A DNA stretch of 64,000 bases from Sphingopyxis chilensis (GTDB lineage: Bacteria > Pseudomonadota > Alphaproteobacteria > Sphingomonadales > Sphingomonadaceae), in NCBI RefSeq assembly GCF_035930445.1, contig NZ_CP142394.1, forward strand, positions 467,501 to 531,500, in the 5' to 3' direction. The notes under the pieces were generated by a model, which searched no databases, was not told the origin of the DNA, and was given only the letters and a program-made list of their open reading frames with translations. This document shows positions 23,900 through 32,814 of the stretch, in pieces. Each line of letters begins with the position of its first letter. Position 1 is the first letter of the stretch. The position numbers and the translations under genes were made by a program.

Positions 23900-26710
23900 T
23901 CAGAATTTCACGCGGACACCGACCGAATAGGTCGTCTCGTCATACGCCATCTCGTTGTTGATATTCGTATATCCGGGATAGTCGTAATAGGTCGAGGTGT
24001 TGTTGCCGAGGATATTGGTGCCGCCGACATCGACGCGGATCTTGTCGGTGATGTCATAGCCGATGTTGAAATCGAGCCGCCCCGCGCCGCGCGCATAGGT
24101 GACGAGCGCGGGCACCTCGAGCGCATCGATCGTCTCTTCGGTCATCGGGCGCAGCGTCGGTTGGCCGCTTGCGTCGAGCGAAAGATATTTGGAGCGATAG
24201 GTGTAGACCAGCCGCGCGCTGACCCCGCTTTTTTCGTAAAGCAGGCCGACAGTATAATTATACTTCGACACGCCCTGGAGCGGATAGCCCGCCAGCGGAT
24301 CGTCGCCGCCGACTTTGGAATCGGCGAGCGTGAAAGCACCCTGCACGCCGAGCCCCGACAGCGCGCCGGGCAGGAAGTCGAAGAAATATTGGGTGCTGAG
24401 CTCGATACCCTTCAGCGTCGCCTGCCCGACATTGCGCGGACGCGATACGGCGTAAGTTTCGCCGTCATAGACTTCGGCGGCGCCGCTGGTGATGACGCGG
24501 TCGCTGATGTCGCGATAATAGCCGGCGACCGCGATATAGCCGCTGGGGAAATAATATTCGAAGGTCGCGTCTAGGCTTTCGGACTTTTGCGCCTTGAGAT
24601 CGGGGTTGCCCGCATTGCCGGTGCTCTGGACCAGCGGGTTGTTCGACTCGTTGAGCGTAATCGCCGGGTTGAGCGCTTCGAAGTTCGGACGACGGATCGA
24701 CTTGGCATAGCCGAAGCGGATCTGGATATCGTCGCCGATGCGGAACCGCGCGGTCGCGTTGGGCAGCCAGTCGTGATCGACGGAGTCGGCGGTCAGCCGG
24801 TCAAATTCGCCATCCTCACCCTCCACGAACGTGCCGATCGTCCGGCTCGTGCGGATATAGCGCACGCCCACGACACCATCCAATGTGATGTTGTTCGACA
24901 GATCGGCTTCATATTTGCCTTGCACATAGGCCGCGAGCGTATCCTCTTTCGCGTCGAACGCGCGCCCCGGATCGAAGTCGGGCCGCCCCGCCGGCAGGCC
25001 GAAATAGGCGCGCGCGGCGTCGAGCCCTTCCTCGGACAGCAGGAAATCGGGATTGGGGATATAGAAGCGCGAGCCATTGTTGAGGTCGGGTGCGCGCGAC
25101 CCGAGCGCGAGGAAGTCGTCGGGCAAGCCGGTGTCCGAAACCAGCACCGCCGCCGCGTCGTTTCCGGTGCCGATGTTGCCGCCGGGGGCGGCTTGGTTGA
25201 GGTTGACCGCCTGCTCCTTGGCCGAGCGGTGCGCATAGCGGGCGCCGACCGCGATATTCGACAGGAAGCCGTCGAGGTCATAGTCGACGTCGCCCTTGGC
25301 CTGGAACAGCTTGCCGCGGTTCTCGGTGAAATTCTGGATGAGTGCGTTACGGATATAGAGGTTGTCGCGGCTGAGCAGCGCGTCGCCGGGCACCGTATAT
25401 TCGGCGTGCCCGTCGACATCCATCTCCACGGTCAGGCTCGGCAGCCGCTGGCCGATGTCCGATGTGATGTTCTGAATCTCATATTTCGACGTCTGATAAG
25501 CGACATCGAGCACCGCGTTCAGTCGGCCCTCGTCATATTTCAGCCCGCCGGCGAATTGCTTGTTGCGCTGGTTGAGGTCGCGTGCCTGCGTCGTCTGGTT
25601 CGACACCAGATTGGCGAAGGTCATGCTTTCGGGCTGGCACAGCTCGACCGGGTTGGCCAGTTGCGGCTCGGTTAGCGTCCATGACTTGTCGCCATTGGCG
25701 TCGGTCTGGATGACCGGATTGTTGCCGTTCGAGCGGACATAGGTGTTGATGCAGCTCGTACCCGGGGTGACGTCGGTGATCGTGGTGCCGTTGGTGAAGG
25801 GCTGGATATTGGCGCCGTTGCGGCTGCCGCGGTCGCGGAAATAGGTGTAGAATCCCTCGACATAGGCCTCGAGCGACGGCGTTGCCTGCCATTGCAGCGC
25901 GCCGTTGAGCTGGTGGCGCTCGATAAAGCCCTGTTGCGGAAAATTCTGTAGGATGCCGGGGATCACATAGCCCGGCGTATTGAACGGCGCGGTATTGGTG
26001 CTGCGCCGCTGGAACAGCACCGTCGTCGCGCGATAATAGTCGGACTTGGAATAGGTGCCGTTGATCAGCGCGCCGATCTCGCCGATCCCGGTGTCCCAGC
26101 GATCGGTCGCGAGCAGGCTGAACTGCGGATTGATCTTGTCGACGCGGTCGCCGTAATTGGCGCGGCCGCCCAGGACGACGGTCGGATCCCTGAAATTGAA
26201 CGGCCGGTTGAGCTGGAGGTCGATCACGCCGGCGAGGCCGCCTTCGGTCAGGTCGGCGGTCTGCGATTTGAAGACGTTGACGCGCGACAAAGCTTCGGCC
26301 GGCATGTCCTGCAAGTCGAAGTTACGGCCGATCGTCGAAAACACCTCGCGTCCGTTCACGGTGGTCAGCACGTCGGGAAGACCCCTCACGCGGACGTCGC
26401 CGAGTTCGTTGTTGCGGTTCACCGACACCTGGACGCCGGGAACGCGCTGGAGCGCCGCCGCCGTCGTCGGGTCGGGAAGCTTGCCGATGTCCTGCGCGAC
26501 GATCGCATCGACCACCTGTACCGAGTCGCGCTTGATGTCGGCGGCGCGCTCGAGCGAGCGGCGGATGCCGGTGACGACGATCGCGTCGTCGGCGTCCTGC
26601 GGGGTTTCCGCGACCGTATCGGCCGCATCGGTGGATTGCCCCCAGGCCGGCGCGCTCACGACGAGCGCTAGTACCGATACCGCGGCCGAAAAACCCGTCT
26701 GCTTTTTCAT
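23900..26710 (-). CDS. TonB-dependent outer-membrane receptor 2
   Basis: A 936-residue TonB-dependent receptor, paralogous to receptor 1. A signal peptide (about 1-24, ending APAWGQ) is followed by IVVTGIRRSLERAADIKRDS, a plug with GKLPDPTTAAALQRVPGVQV and VRVRGLPDVLTTVNGREV, and a long barrel that ends YSVGVRVKF with terminal Phe. GGGAGAGGAC lies just before ATG 26710. It is divergent from sulfatase 5, and the shared operator motif lies in the 235-base gap. Two such receptors in one locus often take oligosaccharides of different length or sulfation; that division is inference. Confidence 0.93.
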   Translation of the reverse strand: MKKQTGFSAAVSVLALVVSAPAWGQSTDAADTVAETPQDADDAIVVTGIRRSLERAADIKRDSVQVVDAIVAQDIGKLPDPTTAAALQRVPGVQVSVNRNNELGDVRVRGLPDVLTTVNGREVFSTIGRNFDLQDMPAEALSRVNVFKSQTADLTEGGLAGVIDLQLNRPFNFRDPTVVLGGRANYGDRVDKINPQFSLLATDRWDTGIGEIGALINGTYSKSDYYRATTVLFQRRSTNTAPFNTPGYVIPGILQNFPQQGFIERHQLNGALQWQATPSLEAYVEGFYTYFRDRGSRNGANIQPFTNGTTITDVTPGTSCINTYVRSNGNNPVIQTDANGDKSWTLTEPQLANPVELCQPESMTFANLVSNQTTQARDLNQRNKQFAGGLKYDEGRLNAVLDVAYQTSKYEIQNITSDIGQRLPSLTVEMDVDGHAEYTVPGDALLSRDNLYIRNALIQNFTENRGKLFQAKGDVDYDLDGFLSNIAVGARYAHRSAKEQAVNLNQAAPGGNIGTGNDAAAVLVSDTGLPDDFLALGSRAPDLNNGSRFYIPNPDFLLSEEGLDAARAYFGLPAGRPDFDPGRAFDAKEDTLAAYVQGKYEADLSNNITLDGVVGVRYIRTSRTIGTFVEGEDGEFDRLTADSVDHDWLPNATARFRIGDDIQIRFGYAKSIRRPNFEALNPAITLNESNNPLVQSTGNAGNPDLKAQKSESLDATFEYYFPSGYIAVAGYYRDISDRVITSGAAEVYDGETYAVSRPRNVGQATLKGIELSTQYFFDFLPGALSGLGVQGAFTLADSKVGGDDPLAGYPLQGVSKYNYTVGLLYEKSGVSARLVYTYRSKYLSLDASGQPTLRPMTEETIDALEVPALVTYARGAGRLDFNIGYDITDKIRVDVGGTNILGNNTSTYYDYPGYTNINNEMAYDETTYSVGVRVKF

Positions 26711-26892
26711 TTTGTCCTCTCCCGATGTCCCTGTTCAGGCATTTTTTGCCTTTCGACGTTGGAAAGAAGGAACGGCCGATGATCCCGGGATCGCGCGACC
26801 TAATGGCCGCCAACCCGATCTCACGCAGATTATTGCACCTTCTCGTCAACGCCTCGACCGGGACGTTGACCAATGCCCTAAACAAAGTCAAT

Positions 26893-26903
26893 ATATATAT
26901 GAT
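26893..26903 (-). promoter_or_regulatory. Candidate GntR operator, site 5
   Basis: On the minus strand this reads ATCATATATAT, an exact match to ATCRTATWWAT. It lies between receptor 2 (minus, start 26710) and sulfatase 5 (plus, start 26946). A TTGACC at 26866-26871 could be the -35 box for sulfatase 5, placing this site at or just after the -10 region, as expected for a repressor. Confidence 0.5.
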
Positions 26904-26945
26904 ATATAGGCTATAACGCGAATCCGCGACAGGGGAGAGAATCTG

Positions 26946-28664
26946 GTGGCTATGAAATATGCGGTCCGCCTGTTGGGTCGTGCTGGTTGTGCGGTGGCAG
27001 CACTGGCGGCGGGTATCCTGCCGTCTGCCCTGGTCGCGGCGGAAGCGCCGCCGGTCCGCCCGCAACCCATACGCCCGAACGTCGTCGTCATCCTGCTCGA
27101 TGACGTCGGATTTTCGGACATGGGCAGCTTTGGTGGCGAAATCCCGACGCCGAACATCGATGCGCTGACGAAAAACGGCCTCGCTTTCACCCAATTCTAC
27201 AACAATGCGCGGTGCAGCCCGTCGCGCGCGGCGCTGCTGACGGGCACCTATCCGCATCAGGCGGGGCTGGGGCATCTCGAATCGGTGCAAGTGCCCGGAT
27301 CGAAAGGGCTGCACAGCAAGCTTGCGGACCGCGTCGTCACGCTGGCCGAAGTGATGAAGTCGGCGGGCTATTTCACCGCGATGGCGGGCAAATGGCATCT
27401 CGGCATTTCGCGCGGGGTCGGCCCGTGGCAGCGCGGCTTCGACCGCTCGCTCACTTCGCCTGCGGGCGAGCTTTATTATCGCGATCAGCCGCAACCCCTC
27501 GCAAAATCGGTCTATATCGACGGCGAGCGCGTGCCCACCGGGTCGCCGCGCGTGGGGCAGGGCTATTGGTATTCGTCGGACATGTTCGTCGACTGGCAGA
27601 CGAAATTCATTGGCGAGGCGCGTGAGCAGCGCAAACCCTTCTTCCTCTACATGCCCTTCGTCGGCGCGCATTTTCCGCTGATGGCGCCGGCCGAGGACGT
27701 GGCGAAGTTCAAAGGCCGGTACATGCGGGGCTGGGAAGCGGTGCGCCGCGATCGTTTCGAACGGCAAAAGAAACTCGGCATCATCGCGGCCGACGCCGAA
27801 CTGCCCGCCGCCCTTCCCGGCAGTTACGACTGGAATAAATTGTCGGCCGGGGAAAAGGATCGTTTCGATACGATGATGGCGGTCTATGCGGCGGTGGTTC
27901 ACCGCGTCGACCGGGCGATCGGAACGCTCGTCGATCGCCTGCGGCAATCGGGCGAACTCGACAACACGCTGATCCTGGTGATGAACGATAATGGTGGTAC
28001 CGCCGAAAGCGGCCCCGACGGCCGGCTCAAGGGTGAAGGGCTGCCGGGCAGCGCACAGTCGGTGGTCTGGACGGGCATGAACTGGGCGACGCTCCAGAAC
28101 GCGCCCTTCCAATATTACAAGCACCACACCTACGAGGGCGGGATCGCGACGCCGCTGATCGCGCACTGGCCGCGCGGGATCGCCGCGAAAGCGCGCGGCA
28201 GGCTGGTACGCGAGCCGGGGCATCTGATCGACGTCATGCCGACGCTCGTCGAACTCGCCGGCGCTACTTATCCCAAGACCTTCAACGGTCATGCCATCCT
28301 GCCGATGGAGGGGCGTTCGATGGTTCCCGCCTTTCGCGGGGAGCCGCTGACCCGCGACAAGCCGATCTTCTGGGAGCATGAGGGCAATCGCGCCGTCCGC
28401 GATGGCCAATGGAAACTTGTCGCGGGTTTCGAGAAGCCCTGGCAACTCTTCGACATGGCGACTGACCGCACCGAAATGCATGACCTTGCCGCCAGCCAGC
28501 CCGAGCGCGTCCGCAGGATGGCGCAGCAATGGGACGCGTGGGCGGCGCGCAGCTATGTCGATGCGTGGAGCGACGCCTATGACCCGCACCTCAAGGGGCG
28601 GGAGCGCCAAGTCTGGGGCGGGGCGGAAACGCCGCAATTGCCCCATGCGATAGCCGAAAAATAA
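26946..28664 (+). CDS. Type I sulfatase 5, arylsulfatase A-like
   Basis: A 572-residue exported sulfatase. The start is taken as GTG 26946, five bases after GGGGAGAGA; ATG 26952 is the alternative. The signal peptide core is AVAALAAGILPSALVAAEA. Metal-binding VILLDDVGFSDMGSFGGE is followed by the modification site C90-S-P-S-R in NNARCSPSRAALLTGTYPHQ. GKWHLGIS and MNDNGGTAESGPDG are further active-site regions. The extra length relative to sulfatases 3 and 4 lies in the middle (about 175-290). It converges on otsA and has no gene partner in its own direction, so it is probably transcribed alone from the divergent promoter region shared with receptor 2. Confidence 0.9.
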   Translation: MAMKYAVRLLGRAGCAVAALAAGILPSALVAAEAPPVRPQPIRPNVVVILLDDVGFSDMGSFGGEIPTPNIDALTKNGLAFTQFYNNARCSPSRAALLTGTYPHQAGLGHLESVQVPGSKGLHSKLADRVVTLAEVMKSAGYFTAMAGKWHLGISRGVGPWQRGFDRSLTSPAGELYYRDQPQPLAKSVYIDGERVPTGSPRVGQGYWYSSDMFVDWQTKFIGEAREQRKPFFLYMPFVGAHFPLMAPAEDVAKFKGRYMRGWEAVRRDRFERQKKLGIIAADAELPAALPGSYDWNKLSAGEKDRFDTMMAVYAAVVHRVDRAIGTLVDRLRQSGELDNTLILVMNDNGGTAESGPDGRLKGEGLPGSAQSVVWTGMNWATLQNAPFQYYKHHTYEGGIATPLIAHWPRGIAAKARGRLVREPGHLIDVMPTLVELAGATYPKTFNGHAILPMEGRSMVPAFRGEPLTRDKPIFWEHEGNRAVRDGQWKLVAGFEKPWQLFDMATDRTEMHDLAASQPERVRRMAQQWDAWAARSYVDAWSDAYDPHLKGRERQVWGGAETPQLPHAIAEK

Positions 28665-28693
28665 GGCCGATCGCCCGCGCGCGGCGCTTGCTC

Positions 28694-30091
28694 TTACGCC
28701 TCCGGCAAGGCCGGTTCCTGCGTGAGTGCCGAGAGGAAATCATCCGCCCAGCCGATCACGTCGGCGTCGCGGACGATGGCGTAGAGCTTTTCCCAGCGCG
28801 CCTTGCGCTCCGCGAGCGGCATGTGCATCGCGGTCCAGATCGCGCGGGCGACGTCGCCGCCATCGTGCGGATTGACGAGCAACGCGTCGGTGAGTTGCTC
28901 GGCCGCGCCCGCGAAGCGCGAGAGGATCAATACGCCCGGATCGTCGGGGTCCTGTGCCGCGACATATTCCTTGGCGACGAGGTTCATCCCGTCGCGGAGC
29001 GGGGTCACGAGACCGATCTTCGCCGCGCGGTAGAAGCCGAACAATTCGGCGCGGCCGAAACCGCGGTTGACGTATCGGATCGGGACGAGGTCGACGTCCG
29101 AGTGCGCGCCGTTGAACTGGCCGGTCTTCTGCTCGAGCGTCGCGCGGATCCGCTGGTACGAGCGGACGTCCTCGCGCGAAGGCGGCGCGATCTGGACGAA
29201 GAGCAGCTCGTTGACCATGTCGTCATGGCTGGCGAACAGCCGTTCGAGCGCGTCGATCCGTTCGGGAAGCCCCTTGCTGTAGTCGAGCCGATCGACGCCG
29301 ATCGCGATCGTGCGCTTGCGGGCGCTGGTGCCGAGCCGCTGCTGTGATCGCCGGGCGATCTCGGTCTCGCCGAGCGCCATGAATTCGGCATGGTCGATCC
29401 CGATGGGGAAGGCGCGCGCGATCGTGCTTCGGCCGCCAATGCGGACGGTGCCGCTATCCTCGTCGACTTCGGCCCCATGTTCCTTCCGGCAATAATGGAG
29501 GAAGCTTTCGAGCCATTCGACCGACTGAAAGCCGATCACGTCATAATGGAGCATCGCGGCGACGAGCCGCTCGTGATGCGGGAGGGATACGAGCAGGCGC
29601 GTCGGTGGCCACGGGATATGCAGGAACAGGCCGATGCGGTTCGTCACCCCCTGCGCGCGCAGCCGTTCGCCGAGCGGCAGGAAGTGGTAGTCCTGCACCC
29701 AGACGACGTCTTCCTCTTCGATCAGCGGATAGAGGCTGTTCGCGAACTGCTCGTTGACGCGTTCGTAGCCGCGGCCGAATTCATTCTCATATTCGGCCAG
29801 ATCGATGCGGTAGTGAAAGAGTGGCCAGAGCGTTCGGTTGGCATAGCCGTTGTAATATTCGTCGACGTCTTGGGGCTCGAGATCGACGGTCGCGGTAGTA
29901 AAGCCGTCGACCCGCTCCATCGTGAGCTGACCCGTGAAATGTTCGACCTCATTTCCCGACCAGCCGAACCAGATGCCACCGCGCTTGTGCAGCGCCGCGC
30001 TCATCGCGACCGCAAGACCGCCCTGCGCGCCCGCCGCACCACGCCCCTTGGCGACCGAGACGCGGTTCGAGACGACAATCAGCCGGCTCAT
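28694..30091 (-). CDS. otsA: Trehalose-6-phosphate synthase
   Basis: A 465-residue GT20 enzyme that joins UDP-glucose and glucose 6-phosphate to trehalose 6-phosphate. Diagnostic blocks are AAGAQGGLAVAMSAALHKRG, WFGWSG, YNGYANRTLWPLFHY, VWVQDYHFLPLGERL, FLHIPWPP and DRLDYSKGLPERI. The start ATG 30091 overlaps the stop of the GH15 gene (ATGA); the open frame further upstream is out-of-frame shadow of GH15. It is the last gene of otsB-GH15-otsA, so trehalose is made as osmolyte or stress protectant in the cytosol. Confidence 0.95.
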   Translation of the reverse strand: MSRLIVVSNRVSVAKGRGAAGAQGGLAVAMSAALHKRGGIWFGWSGNEVEHFTGQLTMERVDGFTTATVDLEPQDVDEYYNGYANRTLWPLFHYRIDLAEYENEFGRGYERVNEQFANSLYPLIEEEDVVWVQDYHFLPLGERLRAQGVTNRIGLFLHIPWPPTRLLVSLPHHERLVAAMLHYDVIGFQSVEWLESFLHYCRKEHGAEVDEDSGTVRIGGRSTIARAFPIGIDHAEFMALGETEIARRSQQRLGTSARKRTIAIGVDRLDYSKGLPERIDALERLFASHDDMVNELLFVQIAPPSREDVRSYQRIRATLEQKTGQFNGAHSDVDLVPIRYVNRGFGRAELFGFYRAAKIGLVTPLRDGMNLVAKEYVAAQDPDDPGVLILSRFAGAAEQLTDALLVNPHDGGDVARAIWTAMHMPLAERKARWEKLYAIVRDADVIGWADDFLSALTQEPALPEA

Positions 30092-31881
30092 CGCACCGTG
30101 TCCCAGCCGCGCGAGAGCAGCCCGGCGCAATGGATGATGCCGACAAGCGAATAGGTCTGGGGGAAATTGCCCCACAATTCGCCGCTTTCGAAATCGAGAT
30201 CCTCGGAAAGCAGGCCCGATGGCGTTCGGTGCGCGAGCATCTTTCCGAACAGCTCGCGCGCTTCCTCGCCCCGACCGCACAGGTGCAGCGCCTCGATCAG
30301 CCAGAAGGTACAGAAGTTGAACGCGGTCTCGGGGAGGCCAAAATCATCCTCGCTGTCATAGCGCAGCATATGTTCGCCGCGGCGCAGCGCCTTTTCGATC
30401 GCGGCGAAGGTCGCCTGGAAACGGGGATTGTCGGCGCGGATATAGCGCAGCTCGACCATCTGGAGCAGGCTGGCGTCGAGATGGGCATGGCCGAAGGCGG
30501 CGCCATAATGGCCCGCCGCTTCGTCCCATCCCTCGCGCTCGATCGTTTCGCGGATTTTGGCCGCGCGTTCGTTCCAATGGGCTTCGCGGTCGGGTTTGCC
30601 GATGCGTGCGGCGACGTTGCCGAGCCGGTCGCACGCCGCCCAGCTCATCACCGCCGAATAGGTGTGGACGAGCTGCTTGGTACGAAATTCCCACAACCCG
30701 GCGTCGGGCTGGTCGTGCATCGCCCACGCGACTTCCCCGACGCTTTCGAGGCTTTCGAAATCGCGCTCGTCGGCCATGCGGAACAGCCGCTGGTCGAAGA
30801 AGCCCTGCACCGTCGGCAGCACGATCTGGCCATAGGCGTCGTGCTGGATCTGCTGATAGGCCGCGTTGCCGATCCGTACCGGTCCCATGCCGCGATAACC
30901 CGCGAGATGTTCGGCGACGCCCTCGTCCAGTTCGGCGACGCCCATCACCGAATAGAGCGGCTGGATCTGCCCGCCCGCGGCGCGATCGACGATGTTGCGG
31001 AGGTAAGCGAGATATTTTTCGAGCACGTCGAGCGCGCCGAGCCGGTTCAGTGCCTGAACCGTGTAATAGGCATCGCGGATCCAGCAATAGCGATAGTCCC
31101 AGTTGCGCTCGCTGTGCGGTGCCTCGGGGATCGATGTCGTCAGCGCGGCGACGATCGCGCCGGTTTCCTCGTGCTGGCAGAGCTTGAGCGTGATCGCGGC
31201 GCGGATCACCGCGTCCTGCCAGTCCATCGGCGTCGCGAGCCCGCGCACCCAGCTGCGCCAATATTGGCCGGTCGCTTCCTCCATACCGCGCACCGATTCG
31301 CGGACATTGCCCGTGAAGGGCTCGTCGGGTCCGAGGAAGAAATGGAGGTCGGATTCGACGCGAAAGGCAAGCTCTTGCATGACATAGCCGACCGGCGCGT
31401 CGGTGGTGAGGCGGAGCGGCTGGTTGCCGACGAGATAACGGATATGGTTGGTGCCGCGCGTCGTCGGCGCGCGTTCGGCGCCATGATCGCGCATCGGCGA
31501 CAGGTTCATGCGGATGCGCGGACTGCCGGCGACCGGGCGGACGATGCGGGTGTAGGCGACGGGGCGATACATGCGTCCCGAGCGTTCGGCGCGCGGGCAG
31601 AAATCGATGACGTCGACCGCGCTGCCATCCTCCGCCTCGAGACGCGTTACGAGGATCGGCGTGTTGCGGCTGTAGCGCGGGGTTGCGCGCACCTGCCCTT
31701 CGAGAACGAAACGCCACACGCCTTCCGCCTGACGCTCGCCGTTCATCAGCGCGCAGAAAACGGGATCGCCGTCGACCCGCGGGACGCATCCCCACACCAG
31801 CCCCGCCGCGCTGTCGATGAGCGCGCTGACCTGGCAATTGCCGATCGGCCAGAGTGACAGGTCGCTCAAAGGTCCAGCCAA
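30088..31881 (-). CDS. Glycoside hydrolase family 15 (glucoamylase/trehalase-like)
   Basis: A 597-residue cytosolic GH15 protein with an N-terminal beta-sandwich and an (alpha/alpha)6 barrel. YRYCWIRDAYYTVQALNRLG, DAGLWEFRTKQLVHTYSAVMSW (one catalytic Glu) and TPSGLLSEDLDFESGELWGNF (the second acidic site) are typical. Members hydrolyse alpha-1,4-glucans or trehalose. The start is unusual: a TTG at 31881, seven bases after GGGAGG, placing the gene start inside otsB by 16 bases; a TTG at 31869 (TTGA overlap with the otsB stop) is the alternative, and there is no ATG nearby. Coupled between otsB and otsA, it may recycle glucan or trehalose; the substrate is not determined by sequence. Confidence 0.88.
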   Translation of the reverse strand: MAGPLSDLSLWPIGNCQVSALIDSAAGLVWGCVPRVDGDPVFCALMNGERQAEGVWRFVLEGQVRATPRYSRNTPILVTRLEAEDGSAVDVIDFCPRAERSGRMYRPVAYTRIVRPVAGSPRIRMNLSPMRDHGAERAPTTRGTNHIRYLVGNQPLRLTTDAPVGYVMQELAFRVESDLHFFLGPDEPFTGNVRESVRGMEEATGQYWRSWVRGLATPMDWQDAVIRAAITLKLCQHEETGAIVAALTTSIPEAPHSERNWDYRYCWIRDAYYTVQALNRLGALDVLEKYLAYLRNIVDRAAGGQIQPLYSVMGVAELDEGVAEHLAGYRGMGPVRIGNAAYQQIQHDAYGQIVLPTVQGFFDQRLFRMADERDFESLESVGEVAWAMHDQPDAGLWEFRTKQLVHTYSAVMSWAACDRLGNVAARIGKPDREAHWNERAAKIRETIEREGWDEAAGHYGAAFGHAHLDASLLQMVELRYIRADNPRFQATFAAIEKALRRGEHMLRYDSEDDFGLPETAFNFCTFWLIEALHLCGRGEEARELFGKMLAHRTPSGLLSEDLDFESGELWGNFPQTYSLVGIIHCAGLLSRGWDTVR

Positions 31882-32597
31882 CGATAGACCTCCCGCGGGT
31901 CCGCAAGCCTGTATCGGGCAGCGGTCGGACGCTGTGCGCCGACCAGAATGCCGTGTCCGCCCGCTGCGGCAGCCGCGGCAAAACCGTCTTCGTCGGTGAC
32001 GTCGTCGCCGATGAAAACCGGCATGGCGCCGGCATAGGCGGGCTCGCGCATAAGCCGCGCCACGGCCTGTCCCTTGTTGGCTTGCGCCGGCCCCAGTTCG
32101 ACCACCATCTTGCCTCGCCGCACCGCCAGGCCCTCGCGCTCCGCAATGTCGTCCATGACGGTAAAGACGGCTGTCTCGGCATCTGGTTCCTGCCGGTAAT
32201 GAATTGCGATGCCGTGCGGCTTGGTTTCGATCAGGAGGCCCGGCCACTGCGCCGCGAGCGTCGCGATCGACGCCGTTGCATCGCGCGCGAGCGGCGCGGT
32301 TGGAAGGGCGGCATCGTCCTGTTCGGCCCCGTGCGAACCCACGATCATGATCGAACTCGGCCCCAGATGCGCGCCGATGTCCGCAAGCGACCGTCCGGTG
32401 ACGAGCGCAAGACGGCCATCCACGCGCGCCGCGAGATCTTCCAGCCGCCGCATGAGGTCGTCGGGGATCAGGATGGCGTCGGGCGTTTCCGCGATTTCAA
32501 CGAGCGTGCCGTCGAAATCGAGGAAGAGCGCCACCGGTTGTCGCGCGGCCCATTCCGAAAGCGGTGGCGGAGGAGGGAGGCTGTCCCTTTTGTGCAT
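31866..32597 (-). CDS. otsB: Trehalose-6-phosphate phosphatase
   Basis: A 243-residue HAD-superfamily phosphatase that converts trehalose 6-phosphate to trehalose. The nucleophile motif ALFLDFDGTLVEIAETPD is near residue 25, motif II is in LALVTGRSL, and the magnesium-binding motif IV is VFIGDDVTDEDGF near residue 202. The start is ATG 32597; the open frame continues upstream but without a plausible start. It is the first gene of the operon with GH15 and otsA. The 217-base region to the divergent secreted-protein gene should hold the promoter. Confidence 0.94.
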   Translation of the reverse strand: MHKRDSLPPPPPLSEWAARQPVALFLDFDGTLVEIAETPDAILIPDDLMRRLEDLAARVDGRLALVTGRSLADIGAHLGPSSIMIVGSHGAEQDDAALPTAPLARDATASIATLAAQWPGLLIETKPHGIAIHYRQEPDAETAVFTVMDDIAEREGLAVRRGKMVVELGPAQANKGQAVARLMREPAYAGAMPVFIGDDVTDEDGFAAAAAAGGHGILVGAQRPTAARYRLADPREVYRWLDL

Positions 32598-32667
32598 CGC
32601 AGCAAGGCTAGAGGCCCGGAATGCGAGGGTCAACCGCCGAGCGGTGGGGCCCGATGGCGGGGCGCAC

Positions 32668-32687
32668 TTTGACTCAGTTTGACTCAG
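32668..32687 (+). repeat. 10-base tandem direct repeat in the otsB upstream region
   Basis: TTTGACTCAG occurs twice in tandem, between the divergent otsB gene and the secreted-protein gene at 32815. It could be a regulator site; the sequence does not show which gene it serves. Confidence 0.35.
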
Positions 32688-32814
32688 GGGGAACGGCACG
32701 GAAACGAAGGGCTCCCGTCGGCTCGCCGTGTCCGCTGCACGGCCGGACAACATGCGATTTGGCGCAAGGCCAAACCATGCGGCACGGGACAGTGCTTTTC
32801 GACAGGAGCTTCTC

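Noticed and set aside
26322..28646. A 774-codon minus-strand frame spanning sulfatase 5 and the start of receptor 2
   Set aside because: Its parts are shadows of two divergent genes and it crosses their shared promoter region; no motif supports it.
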